The notes below the pieces were generated by a model, which did not search any database, had not been told where the DNA came from, and saw only the letters and a list, made by a program, of their open reading frames with translations. Shown here in pieces: positions 37,331-45,290 of a stretch of 64,000 nucleotides of DNA. Origin of the DNA: Pirellulales bacterium (GTDB taxonomy: Bacteria > Planctomycetota > Planctomycetia > Pirellulales > JANQPP01); NCBI GenBank assembly GCA_028289405.1, contig JANQPP010000144.1, positions 1 through 64,000 on the forward strand. The letters run 5' to 3'. The translations under genes and the position numbers were made by a program. Positions within the stretch are counted from its first letter, which is position 1. Each line of letters opens with the position of its first letter.

Positions 37331-38704
37331 TCAATAAATGATCTGACAGTTGGGCAGAGCGGCTCGCAGCCTTTGAGCGCCTTCGATGGAAATCCTCGTC
37401 TTCGCGACATCGAGCCGATTTAGATTGGTCAATTGCGCGAGAATCTCCACGCTGGAATCCGTGATGCGTGAACCGCGCAGGCCCAATACCTTGATCTGCG
37501 ACATTTCCGACAGGTACACCACGCCCGCGTCCGTAATGCGGCTCATTTGTGTTTCTAATGTGGACAGTTTGGTCAGTTGTGTCATCGCTTCCAGAACGCC
37601 GTCGCCAAACAACACTCGGCTGAAAAAAACGTGTTCCAAATCGGGCATCTGTTCCAAAACGCGGATAACCGTCTCGTCCGAAGCATCACTGTAACTAATG
37701 GTCCATACGTTGATGGGGTTGCCGCTTCGCGTTTCGTCCACGCGCACTTCGGCGCTGACGCCACCCAATTTCTTGGCATGAGCCACTAACTGCTCGCGAG
37801 TGGGAACCGTGCCAGGCGGCCAAAGTTCGATATCCCGAGCCTCTTCCCCGAAGCCGTACGACAACGCTACTCGGCACCCCGGAACTTTGTTCTTGAATTC
37901 GGCGACGCCTGCTGGCGTCACCTCCGTGCCGGTTAAGTCGAGCGATGTGAGCTTTGACATTTTCGCGAGATGCCGCAGTCCAGCATCGCCGACTGACGTG
38001 TAGGCGAGCCGCAATTCATCGAGTTGCTTCAAATCGACCAGTGCCTTCAGGCCCTCGTCCGTGATCTGCGCTCGCTCTAACGACAAATGTTTCAACCCAG
38101 AGAGTTTGCCAACCTGGCGAAGCCCCTGGTCGGTTACGGGCGAATTGCTCAACACGAGCCATTCGAATCGCGGCAGTTGCCTGAGATGTTGACACCCGGT
38201 TCCGGTGATTAACGTGCTGTTTAAGTACAGAGTTTTTAGCTTTGAGAGACCCTGCAGATGCGCGAGCCCTTTGTCAGTGAGCGGATTCCGGCCGATTTCC
38301 ACGGTGTGCAGGTGTGGAAGCGATTCCAGGTGAATCAAATCCTGATCCGTGATTTTGGAGGGCCAAATTGGAAATCCTGACTTAAAGGCGAGGTCAATGA
38401 TTTCCGCCCGCCGAAAATAATCCTCTCCGATCATCCGGCGAAGCCAGGCAGGTCCGGTTGGCGTGGTGGTTCTATCCAAGGTTCCCGAAGAGAGTTGGTA
38501 GTCAAAAAACAGCAAACCGTCCAACTCCTCGATGGCTTTTGCCGCGCTGGCTTGTCTCCTCGCCTGCCGTTCCAGAGTTCTAAACCACAGGCCGAAAATC
38601 ATCGCGCATGCGGTCATCATCAACAGCAGCGTCGAGAGGCTATACCGCAGCCAACGACGTTTGGAATTCCCTCGCGAAGCCCGTTCTGGTCGCGTGTGAT
38701 CCAT
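37331..38704 (-). CDS. Leucine-rich repeat protein with N-terminal membrane anchor
   Basis: The 457-residue protein has one hydrophobic segment near residues 20-40 (RYSLSTLLLMMTACAMIFG), then eight or more LRRs. Examples are LKTLYLNSTLITGTG, LKHLSLERAQITDEG, LDELRLAYTSVGDAG, LTSLDLTGTEVTPAG and, after a spacer of about 90 residues, IKVLGLRGSRITDSS and LNRLDVAKTRISIEG. These look like the planctomycete-type LRRs with TDxGL pattern. ATG 38704 is preferred: GGAG is 6 bases upstream, and the ATG six bases earlier would leave no space. The role is probably protein-protein binding; no partner can be named. Confidence 0.85.
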   Translation of the reverse strand: MDHTRPERASRGNSKRRWLRYSLSTLLLMMTACAMIFGLWFRTLERQARRQASAAKAIEELDGLLFFDYQLSSGTLDRTTTPTGPAWLRRMIGEDYFRRAEIIDLAFKSGFPIWPSKITDQDLIHLESLPHLHTVEIGRNPLTDKGLAHLQGLSKLKTLYLNSTLITGTGCQHLRQLPRFEWLVLSNSPVTDQGLRQVGKLSGLKHLSLERAQITDEGLKALVDLKQLDELRLAYTSVGDAGLRHLAKMSKLTSLDLTGTEVTPAGVAEFKNKVPGCRVALSYGFGEEARDIELWPPGTVPTREQLVAHAKKLGGVSAEVRVDETRSGNPINVWTISYSDASDETVIRVLEQMPDLEHVFFSRVLFGDGVLEAMTQLTKLSTLETQMSRITDAGVVYLSEMSQIKVLGLRGSRITDSSVEILAQLTNLNRLDVAKTRISIEGAQRLRAALPNCQIIY

Positions 38705-38941
38705 GGCCATCTCCGGGGTTACCCTAGCACGCCTTCAAATAGGCCGCAGCCTGACTTGAGCATAACGTCTTTGCGAACCCTGTCACCTCCCTCGGCCTGC
38801 CAATCCATGTCCGAACCGCTTTCACGACCGTGTCTTAACTCTCTTTTTTGTGGAACCATGCCTTTCCGATGTTTACTTCCTTGGGCAGAATAGGCACTTT
38901 CTTCGACCCCGTTCATTTTTCATGCCACTGGGAGGCCGTGC

Positions 38942-39193
38942 ATGGATTTCTTGGGCTGGATTATCTTCGGTTTGATTGCCGGTGCGTTGGCAAAGTTCAT
39001 CATGCCAGGCGACGATCCCGGGGGCTGCATTGTGACGATCGTCATCGGTATCGCCGGAGCCGTGTTGGGAGGGCTAGTCGCCACACAACTCGGTTTCGGC
39101 AAGGTCGAGGGATTCGACTTTCGCAGCATGGTCATCGCCATCGGAGGATCGCTGATCCTCCTGTGGGGTTACCGCATGTTCAAAACCCCGTAG
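38942..39193 (+). CDS. GlsB/YeaQ/YmgE-family small membrane protein
   Basis: The 83-residue protein has the glycine-rich three-helix layout of the transglycosylase-associated/YeaQ family (FGLIAGALAKFIMPGDDPGG, GIAGAVLGGLVA, AIGGSLILLWGYRMF). The family is associated with stress response, but the mechanism is not known. ATG 38942 has GGGAGGC about 8 bases upstream. It is single and convergent with the epimerase gene 14 bases downstream. Confidence 0.93.
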   Translation: MDFLGWIIFGLIAGALAKFIMPGDDPGGCIVTIVIGIAGAVLGGLVATQLGFGKVEGFDFRSMVIAIGGSLILLWGYRMFKTP

Positions 39194-39206
39194 ACACCCC
39201 AAGCGT

Positions 39207-40229
39207 CTACTTCAGCCAGCGCTGGTCGAAATACCACTGTGCCGTTTGGCGTAGCCGTGCCTGGAGCGGTTTTTGGGGCCGGAAACCGAGATGCTCCTGG
39301 GCACGTTCCGTGGAACAGGTCCATGAACCGGCGGCAGCCTCGCGGACTTTGTCCGTGCCGAAGATGTCTGGACGACCTCGCATCCGGGCCATGGCGTCGC
39401 TTGCCCAGCCCGCTCCTCGGACCATGGGCAGCGGCACTTTCACGGTCCGAATTCGAGAGCGCCCCAGCGCTTCGGCCAGCCACGCTCCGAATTCCGCGAA
39501 AGTGAGCATTTCTTCCGCTGCCAGGAAATAGCAGCCCTGGCCGGAGTGGCCGGAACTCTCGACGATCGGCGGTAGCCGCTCACCCTGTTCCGCCGCCAGG
39601 ATCAGGCCGTGCGCGAGGTCGCTGGCATGCACGAACGAGTAATAAGTCGTCGCCCGCCCGGGCACCAAATGCACACCATGCCGGCGGATGGGCTGAAACA
39701 GCTTCAAACCATTCGCGTCGTACTCTCCCAGCACGATGGGCGGCCGCGCGAGCGTGATAGGAACGGAAGCGGCGAATTCACGTGCCGCCTCCTCTCCCGC
39801 CAGCTTGCTACGACCATAATGGGAGACAGGACATGGAGGGTCTTCCTCACGACGAGGGCGATCCGGTGGAGCGGGACCAGCCGCAGCCAAGGAGGAAACC
39901 AACACGAATACCGGCGGTGATGGTTCGGCCGCGCAGGCGGTCAGGACCTGCCGCACGCCATCCGCATTGACAGCCCGAAAGTCACGCTCCCCAAACGCCT
40001 GTGTGCGGCCCGCTAAATGGTACACCGCTCCCACGCCGCGAACCGCTTCCGGCCAGGCATCGCCGCGTGTCACGTCCCCGGGAACCAACTCCGCCCCCCA
40101 CTCTCGCAGTAGGGCGCCACGTGCAGGATCCCGCACCGCGCATCGGACCTCATCACCACGTGCCCTCAGCGCTTGCACGAGGTGTTTCCCGATAAATCCC
40201 GTCGCCCCGGTGATAAGGACTTTGGCCAT
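39207..40229 (-). CDS. NAD-dependent epimerase/dehydratase family protein
   Basis: The 340-residue protein starts with the Rossmann motif ITGATGFIGKHL and has the YxxxK catalytic pair in SHYGRSKLAGEE. It is an extended short-chain dehydrogenase, similar to dihydroflavonol reductase or sugar epimerases; the substrate cannot be told from the sequence. ATG 40229 was chosen because the in-frame 23 residues upstream do not fit the family. It diverges from the sialidase gene (208-base gap). Confidence 0.88.
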   Translation of the reverse strand: MAKVLITGATGFIGKHLVQALRARGDEVRCAVRDPARGALLREWGAELVPGDVTRGDAWPEAVRGVGAVYHLAGRTQAFGERDFRAVNADGVRQVLTACAAEPSPPVFVLVSSLAAAGPAPPDRPRREEDPPCPVSHYGRSKLAGEEAAREFAASVPITLARPPIVLGEYDANGLKLFQPIRRHGVHLVPGRATTYYSFVHASDLAHGLILAAEQGERLPPIVESSGHSGQGCYFLAAEEMLTFAEFGAWLAEALGRSRIRTVKVPLPMVRGAGWASDAMARMRGRPDIFGTDKVREAAAGSWTCSTERAQEHLGFRPQKPLQARLRQTAQWYFDQRWLK

Positions 40230-40437
40230 GCGAAATCGAGTTGTTGCAAATCTTTCAGTAGTGGCCTTGGTTTCGTCTGGAAGACGAATCGTCCACAAAT
40301 CTTCGCGTGGGTCGAAACGCCGCGAAGAGGGAACTACAATTGAAAGATGGAATTACTTTCGTCAGGAAGCACGATGAAGCTTTCCGAATAGGATTTTAAC
40401 CCTTCTGATGATAGCTGCAATTTACCGGGGGCAGGTT

Positions 40438-41658
40438 ATGCGGATTTTGGTGCATGGTGGATTCCTGTCCACGCTGATGATCGTGGCTCTGGGAAACGGC
40501 ACATGGCAGCGGGCCGAAGCCGCCGAACCGTTTTTGGAGAAACGAGATCTTTTTGAGGCGGGCACCGGCGGGTACGGCTTGTATCGTATTCCCACCATCA
40601 TTAGCACGCGGCAAGGGACCGTGCTGGCGTTTTGCGAAGCTCGAAAAACGGGTGGTGGTGATTGGGGAGCCATCGACATCTTCATGCGGCGAAGCACCGA
40701 TGGCGGTGAATCGTGGAGCAAGCCCGTGAAGATTGTCACTCCTCCCGACAACGCATCTCAAAACCCGGTCTCGCTGTCTCGAAATTTTGCCCAACCGGGA
40801 GACATCACGGTCAACAATCCTGTCGCCATCGCGGATCAGAGGACCGGCGTGGTGCATTTTCTGTATTGCGTGGAGTACGCCCGTTGCTTCTACATGCGCA
40901 GCGCGGACGACGGGCAGACTTGGAGTGCTCCTCGAGAAATCACTTCCACGTTCGAAAAATTTCGCAATGACATGTTTTGGAAAGTGATCGCCACGGGGCC
41001 CGGGCACGGCATCCAGCTCAAAAACGGCCGATTGATCGTCCCCGTATGGATCTCCACGGGAACCGGGGTCAACGCTCACCGACCCTCCCTGAACTCCGTG
41101 ATTTACAGCGACGACAACGGCAACACTTGGAATCGTGGACATATCGTCGCTGGCCAATACAGCCCCCGAAACCCCAGCGAAACGGGCGCCGTGCAGTTGG
41201 CGGACGGACGGGTGATGCTGAACTTCCGTCACGAATCTTGGACACGCGGTCGCGCCAAGGTGTTGAGCTTCAACGGTGCCACGGAATGGACACCCGTGGA
41301 ATATGAACCCGCGCTTCCCGAACCGATTTGCATGGCCAGCATTCTCAGGCTGAGTGAACGGGGCGAGTCGGGACGGAACCGATTGCTGTTCTCCAATCCG
41401 AACAATCCTATCGGCCGCCAGCGCCGCAACCTTTCGATCCGCCTCAGCTACGACGAAGGATTTAGCTGGCCGGTCTCGAAGTCCTTGGAATCTGGGACCA
41501 GTGGGTATTCCGATCTGGCGGTCACTTCGAGCGGCACGATTCTTTGCTTCTATGAACGGGGTTCGGTGAACGAACGCCATACCGCGCCGGCCTCATTGTG
41601 CGTGGCGCGATTCAATCTAGAATGGCTCACCGAAGGGATCGACTCCCTGGACGATTGA
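40438..41658 (+). CDS. Exported sialidase-like glycosidase (BNR/Asp-box)
   Basis: The 406-residue protein starts with a signal peptide (about 1-29) and has a six-bladed sialidase fold. YRIP at GLYRIPTII matches the FRIP/YRIP arginine motif, and Asp-box repeats are RRSTDGGESW, RSADDGQTW, YSDDNGNTW, LSYDEGFSW. GH33-type enzymes remove terminal sialic acid, but in planctomycetes members also act on other sugars, so the activity is not certain. ATG 40438 is preferred to an in-frame ATG 30 bases upstream since it has a GGGGGCAGG stretch in front and a cleaner signal peptide. Confidence 0.85.
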   Translation: MRILVHGGFLSTLMIVALGNGTWQRAEAAEPFLEKRDLFEAGTGGYGLYRIPTIISTRQGTVLAFCEARKTGGGDWGAIDIFMRRSTDGGESWSKPVKIVTPPDNASQNPVSLSRNFAQPGDITVNNPVAIADQRTGVVHFLYCVEYARCFYMRSADDGQTWSAPREITSTFEKFRNDMFWKVIATGPGHGIQLKNGRLIVPVWISTGTGVNAHRPSLNSVIYSDDNGNTWNRGHIVAGQYSPRNPSETGAVQLADGRVMLNFRHESWTRGRAKVLSFNGATEWTPVEYEPALPEPICMASILRLSERGESGRNRLLFSNPNNPIGRQRRNLSIRLSYDEGFSWPVSKSLESGTSGYSDLAVTSSGTILCFYERGSVNERHTAPASLCVARFNLEWLTEGIDSLDD

Positions 41659-41699
41659 GCGCGCCCGCTTTCCGTGGATCGGCTTGCTTCAAACGCGGA

Positions 41700-41861
41700 A
41701 TGGACATCGGTTTCCATCACGAGCCGGCAATCTCCGTCCTACTCCTCCAGATTTTTTGAGGGGGGGACGAAACGCATTTAGAAGCCTGCGGCGAGCACGA
41801 AGAGATCCTCGAAGAACAAGAGCAATTGGACCAACAGATCACGGAACCTGCCGCCGAATAA
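41700..41861 (+). pseudogene. Possible broken small ORF
   Basis: An ATG at 41700 starts 19 codons interrupted by TGA at 41757 next to a run of six Ts and seven Gs. The same frame continues for 33 codons of Glu/Gln-rich coding-like sequence (EHEEILEEQEQLDQQ) to TAA at 41859. A frameshift in the homopolymers is possible. I cannot tell if it was ever a gene. Confidence 0.2.
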
Positions 41862-41879
41862 GCATCGCGCGGCCCTGGA

Positions 41880-43178
41880 TCAATCTCCATGCGTTTCTGG
41901 AGGCGGTTGGAATCGGACCGATTTGGCGACTCGAATCGCCCAATCACGGTCGCTCGGATCATGCAGCGAAATACTACCAATGCAGCCAACTTCGGCAGCG
42001 GCGTAAGCGATCTCATAGACGTGCGGAGCGCCTCGATTCGATTCCAGCTCTCTCAGGAATACGCGGCCCACGAATCCATCTCCGGAGATTTTCAACGTTT
42101 CCGCCGCATCCGCCTGGAGGACTTCACAAATTTCTTGCAGGATTGCGTTAGGCTCTTGTCCCGAGCGAGGAAACTCACCCAGCGTGACGCTTCGATGTTC
42201 AAACGAAAACACGTGTCGTATGGGACTTTCGAGGCGTGATTCTCGGTAGTAATATCCCGGCAGAACTAGCGACCAGCCTAACGGCAAATGCCAACGGACG
42301 GGACGCCTCAGGTAACCCATCGGGTTGGAATCGGGAGCCGCGAGTTCACCCGATGGGCTCGCCAGAAGCTGCCGTAGCTCCCGAATCTCCTGATCTGGTA
42401 GCGCAATCTCGGGGTCCAATTCACGTGCCCGGGAAAAGAGATCCAGCACCAATTCATACAGGCGACGCACGTCCGGATCTTGCGGCACATGCCAAGGGAC
42501 TCGGGTCCAGCAGAGTATGCGCGCGCACCGTTCCCAAAATCTCGCATCCCGCTCCCGTTGCCACCAGGGAAAGCATTCCGGTCCCCACACGTCGGCATCC
42601 TCGGCAGAGGTTTGGCTTGCCGCCTCCAGCCAGCGGCGGGGCCGAAACCCATCCACCGTGGTAACATGATCGAGTCGATACACCTCAAAATCGACCGGCA
42701 TCGGCAACGACAGTGGTTGTTCCACGAGCTGTTGATAGCGGGCACTGGCGCGGACCTCCCGTAGAAATTCCCTCCACATGTGCTGTCGCAATGCGGAGAA
42801 GTCGCGGTGCTGGGCGAAACCAGTCTCGTCTCCGGAGCCACGGGTATCTCCCCAGTTCCATTGGGCGTCGCATGATTCACGGAGTGTTTCCAGCAAGTCC
42901 ACTAAAAATGCGTGGTAGCCAGGGCCGGCGTGGGAAGTGGCTGCGGAACAGGTGAGGTGATCCGCTGCCTCGGCAAATTCCACAGGGAATTCAGCGGGAT
43001 GAAATTGCACGGCCAGGCGCGCGTCGGCAACCTCGAACACGGCAAGACGTTGCAACAACGGGTCTGGAAGTGCTTCCCGCATTGCCGCCGTGAGCGCCGT
43101 TTGCCAATCGCCGGATGTTGCGTCCCAGGCAGGCAATCGCGCGGGCCAGGGGCAATCCGTATACAATCCAAGACTCAT
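41880..43178 (-). CDS. Uncharacterised protein
   Basis: I do not recognise this 432-residue protein. It has no signal peptide and no clear membrane helix. It is rich in Trp, Arg and Glu and starts with MSLGLYTDCPWPARLPAWD. The middle has several tryptophans (RRWLEAASQTS, ECFPWWQRERDARFWERC), and the C-terminus contains RVFLRELESNRGAPHVYEIAYAAA. ATG 43178 has no good ribosome site, but the upstream in-frame 54 codons look like non-coding sequence. It faces the sialidase across a 221-base gap and diverges from the DUF1579 gene. The long open frame and biased amino-acid make-up support it as real. Confidence 0.65.
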   Translation of the reverse strand: MSLGLYTDCPWPARLPAWDATSGDWQTALTAAMREALPDPLLQRLAVFEVADARLAVQFHPAEFPVEFAEAADHLTCSAATSHAGPGYHAFLVDLLETLRESCDAQWNWGDTRGSGDETGFAQHRDFSALRQHMWREFLREVRASARYQQLVEQPLSLPMPVDFEVYRLDHVTTVDGFRPRRWLEAASQTSAEDADVWGPECFPWWQRERDARFWERCARILCWTRVPWHVPQDPDVRRLYELVLDLFSRARELDPEIALPDQEIRELRQLLASPSGELAAPDSNPMGYLRRPVRWHLPLGWSLVLPGYYYRESRLESPIRHVFSFEHRSVTLGEFPRSGQEPNAILQEICEVLQADAAETLKISGDGFVGRVFLRELESNRGAPHVYEIAYAAAEVGCIGSISLHDPSDRDWAIRVAKSVRFQPPPETHGD

Positions 43179-43373
43179 ATTCAAATGCCGTATGGGCAGA
43201 GACAAGGCGGATTCGGTTGGAAGTTCACTATTGTGCCTAGCCAAGTTGGGCGCAGCCAGCCACTGGCGGTTGCAGACCAGAGCAACACGCGACACGATAG
43301 GCGGACCATGACCGAAGGATAACGTGTGAACAAATGTCACGAGATCACGGACAAGTACGCGAGGAGCCGAGTG

Positions 43374-43976
43374 ATGCGAATCAAAAGTTGGTGCGGATGT
43401 GCGATTTTGCTGGCCTGTCTCGTCAGCCAGAAGGGTTTCGGCGAGGAGCCGCAGGATTCCTCATCCCCCGCCCTGGACTCGGAAGCCTTGGCCAAAATGC
43501 ACGAGGAATTTGCCCGGCCCGTTGCGGAACACGAGATATTGGAAAAATTCGTGGGCCAGTGGAACACGGAAACCCGTATGATCGGCGCGGGCGACGAGGA
43601 TCCGACGGTGAGCAAAGGGAGCGCGATGTTCCGCATGCTCATGGGGGGCCGCTATCTCCAGCAATATTTTCGCGGCGATTTCAATGGCCAGCCCTATGAA
43701 GGCATGGGGCTCATGGCATACGACAAGGTAAAGCAAAAGTATATCGGGACGTGGATCGACAGCATGAACACCGGCGTCATGCTGGACGAGGCCACATACG
43801 ATCCCCAGGCCAAGATGTTCACGCACCTGGGCTCCGCCGACACGCCCACGGGACCGATCGAAGCCAAGACAACCACGCGCTTCGTGGACAAGAATCGAAT
43901 TGAAATGATCATGTACACGCTGAAAGAGGATGGCCAAGCAGTCAAAGTCATGGAAGTCACCTACAAACGGAAATAA
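43374..43976 (+). CDS. Exported DUF1579-family protein
   Basis: The 200-residue protein begins with a signal peptide (about 1-22) and then matches the DUF1579 family of beta-barrel-like, lipocalin-shaped proteins. Features are FVGQWNTETRM, SAMFRMLMGGRYLQQYF, GMGLMAYDKVKQKYIGTWIDSM and a conserved C-terminal strand IEMIMYTLKEDGQAVKVMEVTYKR. The function is unknown. ATG 43374 has GAGGAG about 8 bases upstream, and the extension from 43326 is discounted. Confidence 0.85.
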   Translation: MRIKSWCGCAILLACLVSQKGFGEEPQDSSSPALDSEALAKMHEEFARPVAEHEILEKFVGQWNTETRMIGAGDEDPTVSKGSAMFRMLMGGRYLQQYFRGDFNGQPYEGMGLMAYDKVKQKYIGTWIDSMNTGVMLDEATYDPQAKMFTHLGSADTPTGPIEAKTTTRFVDKNRIEMIMYTLKEDGQAVKVMEVTYKRK

Positions 43977-44133
43977 GAACCTGGGGACAAAACATTTCAG
44001 CATCTGCGAATTTGGGCGTCCGCCGGCCGTGAAACGCGGACGAACGAAACAAACGGAAGGTTTTGTCCGTTGGCTTTAAGTTGGCAGTGGCGTTCCTCGT
44101 GCCATGCCGCCCCACCTCCCACCGAGACGCTCC

Positions 44134-45270
44134 ATGAGTCACTGCAATGTGCGAAACTCCTTCCTTGCATTTCTGGCCATCGCATTTTCATTTTCAGTTA
44201 GTCTTCAAATCCATGCTGGAGAGACTGAACGGCTACTGCTGGTCACCATCGACGGCCTGCGGTGGCAAGAGGTATTCGGCGGCGCGGATCTGCGGCTGAT
44301 CGACAAGGAAGCGGGAGGTGTGGAGCGGCCCGAAGAGGTCCGCGCGAAATATGGAAGTGGCGACGCCGCCGCGCGGCGGGAAACGCTGCTCCCCTTTTTC
44401 TGGGACGTGATCGTCCAGCAAGGGCAAGTGTTCGGCGATCCCGCCCGAAACTGCCATGCGATGGTGACCAACGGCCTCTTTTTTTCTTATCCGGGCTATC
44501 ACGAGATCTTGTGCGGCTTCCCGGAACCGGAGATCACCTCCAACGACAAGGTTCCCAATCCCAACGTGAATGTGCTGGAATGGCTGAACTCCAAGCCGAA
44601 GTATCAAGGCCAAGTCGCGGCATTTGGCTCCTGGGACGTGTTCCCCTTCATTCTCAATCAACAGCGAAGCGGCCTGTGTGTGAATGCCGGCTGGCAAGCG
44701 CTAGAGATCGCTGAATCCCCGGAGAGACTTGAGCAAGTCAACGCCTTGGCGGAAGAGCTACCGCGTTATTGGCAATCAGTGCGGTACGACGTGTTCACGA
44801 TGCGCGGTGCGATGGCCTATCTCCACCAGCGGCGGCCCAAGCTGTTGTACGTCGCCCTGGGAGAAACGGACGACTGGGCGCACGCGGGGCGCTATGACCT
44901 GTACCTCGATGCCGCGCGGCGCAGCGACCGATACCTGCAAACGCTGTGGGAAACCATGCAATCACTGCCGGAATACGCGGGCAAGACTTCGCTGGTGGTG
45001 ACGACCGATCATGGTCGGGGGGACGGTCGCGAGGGCTGGAAGAGCCACGGCGTGGACTATCCCGGCTCGGATCGGATTTGGATCGCCGTGTTGGGTCCGG
45101 ACACGCCCGCCGCCGGTTCGATCCGCAATTATTCCGTCACGCAGGGCCAAGTTGCCGCGACCGTCTCCGCGCTGCTCGGCGAGGATTACGCCCTTTCTAA
45201 CCGGCGCGTCACCCCAGCACTTCCCGGCGCCGTGACACGGGAATTCCGGCCAGCCCCCGATGCCCGCTGA
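44134..45270 (+). CDS. Exported alkaline-phosphatase-fold phosphodiesterase-like protein
   Basis: The 378-residue protein has a signal peptide (about 1-28) and motifs of the type I phosphodiesterase/alkaline phosphatase superfamily. LLVTIDGLRWQEVFGG holds the first metal-binding aspartate, NCHAMVTNG the region of the nucleophile (Thr), GETDDWAH the metal-binding Asp and His, and VTTDHGRGD the closing Asp-His pair. It probably hydrolyses a phosphate ester or sulfate ester outside the membrane. ATG 44134 was chosen over an ATG 30 bases upstream because it precedes the signal peptide directly. Confidence 0.8.
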   Translation: MSHCNVRNSFLAFLAIAFSFSVSLQIHAGETERLLLVTIDGLRWQEVFGGADLRLIDKEAGGVERPEEVRAKYGSGDAAARRETLLPFFWDVIVQQGQVFGDPARNCHAMVTNGLFFSYPGYHEILCGFPEPEITSNDKVPNPNVNVLEWLNSKPKYQGQVAAFGSWDVFPFILNQQRSGLCVNAGWQALEIAESPERLEQVNALAEELPRYWQSVRYDVFTMRGAMAYLHQRRPKLLYVALGETDDWAHAGRYDLYLDAARRSDRYLQTLWETMQSLPEYAGKTSLVVTTDHGRGDGREGWKSHGVDYPGSDRIWIAVLGPDTPAAGSIRNYSVTQGQVAATVSALLGEDYALSNRRVTPALPGAVTREFRPAPDAR

Positions 45271-45290
45271 ACATACCAGAAATCGATTAT

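Noticed and set aside
40396-41580. 394-codon minus-strand open frame
   Set aside because: Antisense to the sialidase gene, which has Asp boxes and a signal peptide.
41700-41861. In-frame TGA read as selenocysteine
   Set aside because: No selenoprotein features or SECIS-like element; a broken frame is simpler.
41684-42151. 155-codon plus-strand open frame
   Set aside because: Mostly antisense to the 432-residue gene; arginine-rich shadow.
44017-44042. Hairpin CGTCCGC/GCGGACG as a terminator after the DUF1579 gene
   Set aside because: A 7-bp stem is present but the following bases (AACGAAAC) have no T-run.
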